This document shows, in pieces, positions 56,197 through 64,000 of a stretch of 64,000 bases of DNA (position 1 is its first letter; every line of letters starts with the position of its first letter). The position numbers were made by a program, and so were the translations under genes. Source of the DNA: Corbicula japonica (Eukaryota > Mollusca > Bivalvia > Venerida > Cyrenidae). The stretch is taken from NCBI GenBank assembly GCA_038501625.1, contig JAZAYU010000015.1, positions 124,001 through 188,000 on the forward strand, given 5' to 3'. Under the pieces are notes generated by a model. It was not told where the DNA came from, searched no databases, and was given only the letters and a program-made list of their open reading frames with translations.

Positions 56197-57943
56197 AATT
56201 GTGCATACAACAATCTATGTTCTGTATATTTTCTGATATTTAAATGTTTAACTATTAATATTTTAGCTGATAATATAAATTATGTTATAAATGGACTTCT
56301 TTTAGCTGACTTAAACCTTTCAGTGCTATGCGATTACACAAACTTCCCATGTTAAATTATTGTTATAATTCTATAAATGTTACAATAAGTACATAGTTTA
56401 TGAAATTTATTGTTTTTATTTTAACACATAACTTCTGATAGCTTCAAAAATAAAAAGATAATTTTGGAAATGATTTTTTTTCTACACTTACATAGTGCCA
56501 AATTACCTCTGTGAAATAGTCTCCCTATTAACCATTGGAATATTTCTATTTCTAACCGAACCTGCAATATTTTCGTATTTATCGTGTTCGGTGGCTTTCA
56601 AAGTTCCCTTTTCATCTTTAGTAAATTTAATGTTATTAACGCTGAGAAAACGTAAATAAATATATAAAAGTATTAAGTGACTGTCAGAGTTAATTTTAAT
56701 GGTATATTTTTGATGACAGGGGAACATATAACAGGACATAGGGACGGGTACCTGTCTAAATCAGATAAAGCAATATCGTACCCGTATATTTTTGCATTGA
56801 TACCATCTAATGCAGCAGTGTTTGGAAAGCTGGGTAGATTACCCTTATCTATATTTGTAAAGAAAGGGGAATTAAATTTTGGATTAAAATTAAAAGCAAT
56901 ATCAATCCAACATTGCATGATATTTATCTTAATCAAAAAAGTTCTGGTAATAGTATTTCATGGGCCTCTCGTATGAATACTTATATAGATAACCTCGGGT
57001 TTGCATATCTCATATCTATGTTCAATCTCCTTCGCAGAGTTGACGTTCCTTACACTCACTTTACATCTCTGCGAAAGGCTTAATGTCAAGATTTTTTACC
57101 AAACTCGACATCCTTATTTTATTCAGTCATAAATTATGAATTTGAAAGCTTGAGGTAAAACAAATGACTGAAACCTTCACTATCTTTCATTAAAACCGAA
57201 GAAACCCAAGCTATTGTAAATGTAATTGGTGAACTACTTCTTTGAGTTAAAGTGGTTGAAAGTAGTCCCAGCTTTTAACAGAGGTGAATGTAATGAGCCG
57301 ATAGTGTAAGAGAGTGATATATGTTATGTCATATGATCAATATATTCAGTACAAGCTTACGTGAATAAAATAAATTTGAATATTATAGAAAATATTAAAC
57401 TGCTGTCTGTTTTGAAGATTATTTCTTTAATGTAAAATAAGAAAAACTACGCAAACAACTAACTCAATTCGGAATATGCTCACGCTTTTTCGAGGTAGAA
57501 ACTGGAAGATATAATAATATTGATAGGAATCTAAGATATGCAAGGCTGGTCCACAAACATTAGTCGAATCAGAATACCATTTCCTGCTTTGCTGTTCAAG
57601 ATATACTGATATTCGTAAAATGTATTTCGGTCGTACTGCCTTGCCAACTATAACTAAATTTATTTCTATTATGGTCTCAAAAATGTCACAATACAATTAA
57701 AACTATTTAAATACCTAAAGTGTTCCTTTTTTCTGTCCTTTCTGTGATTATGTCATTTTAATGTATATGTTATGTTTGTTAATTTATGAACTTGCTGTTA
57801 TCTATGATTAATTATACATATATAGCCAAAGGCGAACTTTTATAGAGTGCTTAAAATAAAAGTTGAAAATTGAAAGTTGATATGGTTATATGATTGACTA
57901 GTTTAGCCAGTAAATGCCGGTGTAAGAATTATACTTAAAACTA
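55054..57943. other. Intergenic stretch, microsatellite only
   Basis: Only the ATT microsatellite at 56122-56195 and a short GTTCT repeat at about 55417-55438 were recognised. The open frame at 55975-56355 is the microsatellite read as poly-isoleucine. Confidence 0.4.
56122..56195 (+). repeat. ATT microsatellite
   Basis: About 24 units of TTA/ATT with one interruption (ATAATT). Confidence 0.95.
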
Positions 57944-59558
57944 CACTTAACGAAACTTTTAAGTTCCCCAGTTATAGTTTTCAGCATAAATTATGATATG
58001 ATTAACGCATTATTTAAAACTTATGCTGTGTAAAGTTTAATCATATTTTTAACATTTCATAACAAAAAATTCATTTATAAACAACTCAAACTTAACAAAA
58101 AAGATCATAAACCGAGATCACTACCAGTACACAAATTCGCACCAGAGTCTTATGAAGTCAATATCGCGTATGTCCACTGTTTGCGTTAATTACTGCTAAG
58201 CACAGTGATCGCATTGACATAATGAAATTTCTAAAATAAGCCACTGGGATATTAGCCCATTCTTGCATTAGTCGGTTGTGTAGTTCTCTTTGGTTGGTGG
58301 GTGCATTCGGGCCTCTGTAGACACGCCGGCCAAGTTCATCCCATATGTTCTCAATCGGGTTGAGATCGGGCGACTTTGACGGCCAGGGCAGTACGTTGAC
58401 ATTCTGCTGTTGCAAGAGTGCCCGTGTTGTGCGTGCAGTGTGGCTCGTTGCCGCGTCTTGCATTAGTGTCATGCCCCTGTTCTGTTGAATAATGGGAATG
58501 GCAACGGGGCGAAGAATTTCGTTCTGGTAACGAGCTGCATTTAAGTTCCCTTGAATTGCAACAAGTGGTGATTTCACGTGGAGTGAAATTCCAGCCCATA
58601 TCATTACGGAGCCGCCGCCGAACTGATCTCTTTCTACGACGCACGCATCAGCATAACGCTCACCACGTCGGCGGTACACACGGGTTCTCCCATCATTTCC
58701 CTGAACATTGAAACGGGACTCATCGGTAAACAAGACTTGTGCCCAGTCCGCACGTGTGAATCTCAGATGAGTCCTCGCCCAGCGGACACGTGCACGACGG
58801 TGGTGTCCACGCAGTACAATTCCCCGATACGGCCGTCTGGCACGAATACCAACGGATCTGAGGCGCAATCGGACTGTGTTGCTGCTGATTGGCCGTCCGT
58901 GAGTCCCAAATGTCGCCCTTGCTGTTTCTACTGCTGTGCGCTTCCGCTGGCGGAGGTGCAATAAAACCATAAACCGGTCTTTGCGTGTTGTCACTCTACC
59001 ACGTGGTCTCCTCGGAAGATTGGCGACACTTCCGGTACGTCTGTACTTTGAGGCCAGTCTAGTAATAGACTTCTTTGTAACACGCATTCTTCGGGCAACC
59101 TAGAAAAAAAAACAAAGGATTACATGGTTCATAATACTGATATGCAACGGGCTTGTCGTAGAATGCATGCACTGAAATGCAATTAAACGAACAATGGGTA
59201 TTGAACCACATACCTGCTCATGAGACGCTCCGGCTTCTAAAAGTCCAATAGCGATTGCACGTTCTTGCAACGACATACGAGCCATGTTTTGAGTTTTTAT
59301 GTTAGGCACATCTACACTCTATCGATACATGTTTATATTGGTCATTATGGTCAGTTGCACGAAGTGCACGTGCTCGTTTTCGATTTTCAACGACCACTCT
59401 CAAAGTATGGTTTTGCATGGTTAATTTTGCATAAATTCATTTTGAGCAGACGACAAATTGGGGCATTACATATAATCATTATCTAATGTGCATATTTTTA
59501 AAATAACACGTGTTTAATGCAAGTTTGTTTTTGGGGTACTTATAAGTTTCGTTAAGTG
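57944..59558 (-). mobile_element. Tc1-type DNA transposon, apparently complete
   Basis: The left end CACTTAACGAAACTTTTAAG, TTCCCC is inverted at the right (GGGGTACTTATAAGTTTC, GTTAAGTG), giving inverted repeats of about 27 bp with two differences. Each end is flanked by TA, the Tc1/mariner target duplication. The element is 1615 bp and contains one transposase gene on the minus strand with no disabling change. It ends 20 bases before the ATG of the exon at 59579. Confidence 0.92.
58158..59285 (-). CDS. Tc1-type transposase with one intron (DD34E)
   Basis: Two exons, 59285-59214 and 59099-58158, joined over a 114-bp GT-AG intron, give 337 residues, a usual Tc1 length. Exon 1 (MARMSLQERAIAIGLLEAG) and the start of exon 2 (VARRMRVTKKSITRLASKYR) form the first helix-turn-helix; TGSVANLPRRPRGR is the linker with the GRPR-like hook. 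The catalytic triad is Asp150 in FTDESRF, Asp239 in LMQDAATSH and Glu274 in DLNPIENIW. There are exactly 34 residues between the second Asp and Glu. The usual Asn-Ala-Pro after the second Asp is Ala-Ala-Thr here. It would cut and paste the element at TA sites. The start at 59285 has a good context (AAACATGG); an in-frame ATG at 59309 is possible. The intact frame suggests recent activity. Confidence 0.93.
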
Positions 59559-59578
59559 TATATATATAATTAACAGAG

Positions 59579-59657
59579 ATGCATACTCGGCTAAAGATAT
59601 TTAGTTGCGTGCTGCTGGCTGTGGTGACGATCAACATGTTCTTTTTCTACAATTACG
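59579..59657 (+). CDS. Probable first exon of the sulfotransferase gene: cytoplasmic tail and membrane anchor
   Basis: ATG to TACG|GTAAGT encodes 26 residues: a short basic tail (MHTRLKIF) and a hydrophobic stretch (SCVLLAVVTINMFFFY). This is the layout of a type II Golgi membrane protein, as expected for a carbohydrate sulfotransferase. The exon ends in phase 1. The link to the sulfotransferase exon 1.1 kb downstream is not proven: an exon at 60282 (TTTTTCAG|GCTCTC) would hit a TAA unless it uses a weak donor, and no clean phase match was found. The Tc1 transposon ends 20 bases upstream, in what should be the leader or promoter. Confidence 0.5.
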
Positions 59658-60032
59658 GTAAGTACCTTGGTTGTCAACACTAAATTCTTAAACAAAGACT
59701 GTTTAAAGCTTCTCATTTCGTCTGCCTTTATTAGGATTTTATTCTCTCTGTGTGTGAAGGAAGATGCCTAACACCGACAAGCTATACCGTACAAATCTGA
59801 TTCAATTCATATATACATACTCGTATAAATATCACAACAATTTTTAATAAAAATGACCGTTTCACACGAACTGTATGTAGATTTAATACAGATGAATAAA
59901 GTAGGATATTTTTTTCTAAATAACGCATGAACACCATTGGATTTTACCATCATTCAGTTATAAACTTGAATACTGATATTCCTCACATAAAATATTAGCA
60001 AGATATAAAACATCAAAGAGGGCTGGAATTAA

Positions 60033-60033
<1 letters not shown>

Positions 60034-60064
<31 letters not shown>
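60034..60064 (+). repeat. AAC microsatellite
   Basis: About ten AAC units, directly followed by an F2 foldback copy. Confidence 0.9.
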
Positions 60065-60201
60065 GAGATTTGAAAACAGTCTCAAATCTCGAGCATCTGA
60101 TTGGCTGAAATGTCGACCAGTTTGACCAGTCGCCATTGCAGCCAATCAGATCATTGAGATTAGAGACTGGTTTCCGTTCTCAGTTTTATAACTTTGGAAC
60201 C
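60065..60201. repeat. Foldback family F2 copy
   Basis: Arms AACAGTCTCAAATCTCGAGC and TCATTGAGATTAGAGACTGG, end TTTATAACTTTGGAACC. It lies in the putative first intron of the sulfotransferase gene. Confidence 0.8.
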
Positions 60202-60720
60202 AAATTATAATACGTATTGACGCCGAGCACAACATAAAATAATACTGACATGTATTGAAGTTGTATTTCTTGTTTTTCAGGCTCTCAAGGAGGCAAGACA
60301 CAGTACAGTTAAATAGAGGTTCGTTGTATTTACTTTCCATTAATATCTTAAGTGAATTATTTTCTAAGCAACTAGATAATTTATGTTGGGCGGAAGTCAA
60401 TACCATGATTTAAGTGAAAGAGGTGAATTGCCTTTTGCTTTGATGGACGTGGCGGTAAAGGCGATATATTAACACCCATCACTCGGGGTCATATTGTCGA
60501 ACGACAATGGCGGGTTCTTAGGAATTAATGGTATATTAACGACACGGGATTAATAATAAAATTTTCGAAATTGCATAATTTCTCATTTAATTGCACAACA
60601 TTTCGTACGAGAAAAAAAGTTCTTTGTTTAGAATATTTCTTTTGACAGCGTGTTTACGTACAGGTGGCTAACAGAAACACGGAACGAAGGGCACATCTCC
60701 GACAGGCCTGTACAAAGTAG

Positions 60721-61230
60721 GGATACCCTAACTATACCAACTTCACCAACCTTCGCGCACATATGGATCCAGACAAGAACATGTTGTACTGCCGGATCAA
60801 CAAGTGTGCTTCCTCGTTTACACTAACACTTTTGTCCCATCTTTTCCATTGTGATACAGACTGTCTGATAAAAAATGGCCGCGATGTGTCTGGCGCTTCA
60901 GACGCTCTCAGGAAAATGTCTGACGCCTTCTCGTTTATTTTTGTGCGAGATCCATACAGACGGCTGTTCTCAACCTACGCTAACATATTTTATATGCCTA
61001 AGGAGGACTGGTTTAGTCTTGGTCGACAAGTTATTAAAGCTGCGAGGAAAAAAGCGTCGAAGACAACTCTTAAGTTTGGTCATGATTTAACTTTCTTTGA
61101 AATGATCAAATACACGGTGGAATTTTACGAAAGAGGAATGCGTATAGATGCGCACGTGACACCAATGAGTCACGTGTCATGCGACCCATGTCTTTTTAAT
61201 TTTGATTTTATTGGTAAAGTGGAGACGTAA
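60721..61230 (+). CDS. Carbohydrate sulfotransferase (Sulfotransfer_2 type), interrupted by a stop
   Basis: The frame reads GYPNYTNFTNLRAHMDPDKN, then the PAPS 5'-phosphosulfate-binding motif MLYCRINKCASSF and the 3'-phosphate-binding motif FIFVRDPYRRLFSTY. Later comes HVTPMSHVSCDPCLFNFDFI, GKVET. These fit the CHST8-CHST14 group, which transfers sulfate from PAPS to glycans in the Golgi. A TAG at 60718 precedes the frame, so an acceptor at 60720 (CAAAGTAG|GG) or a start at Met 60763 is needed. After GKVET comes TAA (61228-61230), but the next codons, DEDFEYVLMNW (61231 on), look like the normal continuation of this family, to a second stop at 61312. The domain is therefore cut short by a nonsense codon, or a donor (GAC|GTAAGA) at 61226 is used. 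It is a real gene piece but may be a pseudogene. Confidence 0.75.
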   Translation, partial: GYPNYTNFTNLRAHMDPDKNMLYCRINKCASSFTLTLLSHLFHCDTDCLIKNGRDVSGASDALRKMSDAFSFIFVRDPYRRLFSTYANIFYMPKEDWFSLGRQVIKAARKKASKTTLKFGHDLTFFEMIKYTVEFYERGMRIDAHVTPMSHVSCDPCLFNFDFIGKVET

Positions 61231-61314
61231 GATGAAGATTTTGAATATGTGTTAATGAACTGGTCCAACAGTAATATGTTAGAAATCCAAAACAATCCGA
61301 ACAAGAAAAAGTAA

Positions 61315-62229
61315 AACAGTAACTTACTGTTTTACAGACGGTCTATTATTCAGAGACAACTGAACAATCTCTCACAGAATTGTATTGCAATGTCTAGCCT
61401 ATTTGTTGATTTGTTTTAATGATATTTTGAAAGTAAGCATTCCAACCTGTATTCTGATTTCAAACCTTGCCTATCTGTATCACACTTGTCCTTACAAATT
61501 TTCATAATCTTCCCTTTTTTGATAGTGTTCTCACCACATATTATTTGCCTATCAAGTATGATACATGTATGTTTTGTTGATGTTGAAGAACAATTCAATA
61601 TTCTATGATTTTTTTTCATTTTTTACCACTACTATGGGTTTCAATTACCATACCCTTCTTCTCCAGTCTTTATGTAATATTTAGTGTTTACAAAATATAT
61701 AATTTAAGAACAACAGTATCAATTTATTTTACCACAGAATTGATGAAAGCGATATTATGTCTTGAAGACATTCAGGCTTCCTCTAGTTCAGGCAAACCTA
61801 ACTTTGGAACCTTTTTTTAAATGATAGGGTAATTATAATCTTTTTAAATTAAGACTTCTTTTCTGGAATTTTCATACTGAATAGCTCATGATTTGACAAA
61901 AACATGAAAGTATGTTTCATTCTGTGAAATAAGCTTAAAAATAATTCTTTATTCACAGAAAGTTTCATAAATTTATGTAAAATATCCAATACACTATATT
62001 TTGCGAATTTCCAGAAAAATATTTAATCATAAAAATAGCAAATCCTGAATTACCTTCAAAGAATGCGTTTTTTTTTATTGAACACACTCTAAGCATCACA
62101 TCCGGATCACAAACCACAATGCAGTTGGTACTCATAGCGAATAATAGCAACACAATTAACCTTTCTATCAATTTTGCATTTTCAAAGGGAGGTAATGTGA
62201 AAAATGTAACACCTGGAAGTTATCAGCTG
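61315..62229. other. Stretch after the sulfotransferase exon, nothing recognised
   Basis: It starts at a 25-base hairpin (GTAAAACAGTAA-C-TTACTGTTTTAC, 61311-61335). No further sulfotransferase exon was found. Confidence 0.35.
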
Positions 62230-63490
62230 CTTATAATTCAATTCATTTTACTTCATAACCTTGCTTATTTCAATGTGGTTAATAATAGTAACTTAAATGC
62301 AGCTAAAATCTGATTGCGTTTGTAATATTGACAGAAATCTAAACACTCTTGAGGTGAAAAATGCATTATAAAAACACAACATGATGACAACACATGTACA
62401 TCCTGCATCCTTGAATGTTGCATCATGTTAAGAGACTCAGAGATCAGTAGGGCAACCGGTTTGCACAATTGACAATAACTAGGTTTACCACCCGATGACC
62501 ATAGTTATTGGTGAAAACCCTAAATATAGGCTGATAACCAGATGTCGGACCAATTACCTATAGTTACCGGCTGAAAACCATAGTTCTTGGTGTTAACCGT
62601 GGTTAACAAACAATATTTATCTAGGGTTTTCACTAGTAATTATGGATATCAGATCTAATTTGCACTTGGCATAAAACTCTAGATATAAATCAATATCCTA
62701 GGTTGTTGTCTTGCCATTGTATCTGTTTCACTTTGACATGCGGTTTGCCCAAAAAATCCAATATCTATAGTTATCGACCAATAACTATTGATATCGGCCC
62801 GATTCATAATTCATTTTCAGAGGTCCCAAACATTGCAAATGGCGAAAACTAGCTAAAATTTCAAAAATGAATTTTGGGGAAAATACTTATTTCTACTTTC
62901 ACTTTGAACCTGGAAGTAAGATTTCCTTGAATTTTTTGAAAACCCTAACATTATTTTGATGAATTTGCACTAAACATTGTAGATCAGCATATACTTATTT
63001 CAGGTATGAGTTGTTTTGGTATATTGTTCATGAATTTCAGAGTTCTCATGCAAAGGTTTTTCTTTTGTTTTAGTATGTGCTTGGTAATTAAGCATGAATT
63101 AGACTAAACTGAGCTTGCAAACATTTACTACATCCATAGCTAAATACATTTCTTGACTAAAATCTAGGTGGCAATAAGTATTTCCCCCAAAAGCCATTTT
63201 TTGAAATTTTAGCCTGTTTTCGCCATTTGCAGTGCTTGCGATACCTTAAATCACAACCTTGCATATTTCAACTCTGTTATAAAATAATAACTGAAATGCA
63301 GCTAAAATCTGATTGAATTTGTAATATTTTCATAACATGACAGAACTCTAAATACTGGTGAGATGAACAAATGCATTATAAAAACACTGCAATGATGAGT
63401 ACATCCTGCATTCTTTAATGTTGCATCATTTTAAGAGACTCAGAAATCACTAACATCATCGTCACTATGGCAAGCGGTCTGCACAATTGA
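62230..63490. repeat. Duplicated segment about 1 kb apart, with a foldback between the copies
   Basis: About 240 bases at 62240-62475 recur at 63250-63490 (GCAGCTAAAATCTGATTG, ATGCATTATAAAAACAC, TACATCCTGCAT, TTGCATCAT, AAGAGACTCAGA) with a shift of 999. Between them, 62819-62890 is inverted at 63174-63245 (GCAAATGGCGAAAACTAGCT versus AGCCTGTTTTCGCCATTTGC). Both copies run into runs of ATAACCATAGTTATTGG-like text. Confidence 0.8.
62500..62665. repeat. Degenerate repeat of ACCATAGTTATTGGT-like units
   Basis: Imperfect units (GACCATAGTTATTGGTGAAA, TACCTATAGTTACCGG, AACCATAGTTCTTGGTG) occur in tandem. A related run is at 63490-63665. Many units are near-palindromic. Confidence 0.6.
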
Positions 63491-64000
63491 TCCGATATCC
63501 ATGGTCAGAAACCCATAACTATAGATATTGATCCGATAACCATAGCTATTGACAGTAACCAAGGTTACTGTCTAAAAACCAAAGTTATTGGTGAAAATCC
63601 TAGACATCGGCCAATAACCGTTGTAATTGTCAATAACCATAGATGGGTCAATAACTATGGATTAATTCCGCTTGCTATAGATCAGTCCACACAAAAACTC
63701 ATACAAATATATATCAAAACTTTCAATAAAATTACACATACATGTATTATGAAAGATGTTTAGGGACCATACTACAAAAGTTACTATAAAGTTACATGCA
63801 CTACTGAGTTTCAAAGCCACTTGTTGAAGTTGTTCGAAAACAAAACAAAACACATCTTATCACAAAACACAAAATATATTAAATTTATTACGACAAATAC
63901 TTCTTGGGCAAAATGCATCATAAAACATTTGTGAATACATCAGGAATTAATTTTATTTCTTGATGTATTCAAAAATATTTTATGTCCTTGGACACTGATG

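Noticed and set aside
55975..56355. Open frame with a long isoleucine run
   Set aside because: It is the ATT microsatellite translated; no family resemblance on either side.
58351..58964. Other open frames over the transposase
   Set aside because: Shadows of the transposase gene in other frames.

Overview
The window is nuclear DNA of an animal, most probably a marine bivalve mollusc. Genes are split by GT-AG introns. The DNA is A+T-rich, and most of the space between exons is filled with short foldback (MITE-type) repeats, a DNA transposon, nested transposon remains and tRNA-like sequences. The bivalve assignment is an inference from the look of the repeat families and the predicted proteins; nothing in the sequence names the organism. 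Exons were assembled by eye from reading frame, splice sites and family resemblance.

Layout. (1) 2.0-11.9 kb, minus strand: seven exons of a coiled-coil protein of the CCDC183 / CCDC151 (ODAD3) group; its 3' end lies off the left edge. (2) 14.6-14.75 kb: a candidate promoter with a perfect CRE and an E2F-type site. (3) 16.46-21.21 kb, plus strand: a complete four-coding-exon SWI5 gene (DNA recombination and repair). (4) 21.6-31.7 kb: repeats, including a TTAA-bounded foldback, a hAT-like element nested in a larger inverted-repeat element, and one orphan terminal exon near 30.45 kb. (5) 33.75-36.22 kb, minus strand: a three-exon gene for a 70-residue lysine-rich protein with one AT-hook. (6) 36.2-42.4 kb: no recognised gene; at 42.39 kb a 5'-truncated retroelement ORF. 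(7) 43.95-50.86 kb, plus strand: nine exons of a 440-residue class V PLP-dependent aminotransferase-fold enzyme (isopenicillin N epimerase-like / C-S lyase-like). (8) 51-57.9 kb: repeat remnants, a roughly 410 bp near-palindrome and an ATT microsatellite. (9) 57.94-59.56 kb: an apparently complete Tc1-type transposon with an intron-containing transposase. (10) From 59.58 kb, plus strand: a probable type II membrane-anchor exon, then a carbohydrate sulfotransferase domain that meets an in-frame stop codon. (11) 62.2-63.7 kb: a duplicated segment flanking a foldback.

The most unusual structure is a pair of minisatellites, in two unrelated genes, that copy the edge of an exon together with its splice site. 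SWI5 has 16 copies of a 66-bp unit carrying the 3' splice site and first codons of its third coding exon; the last nine copies are in one open frame. The aminotransferase gene has about 14 copies of a roughly 61-bp unit carrying the end of its third exon and its 5' splice site. The genes do not form one pathway; the grouping looks like ordinary eukaryotic gene neighbourhood.
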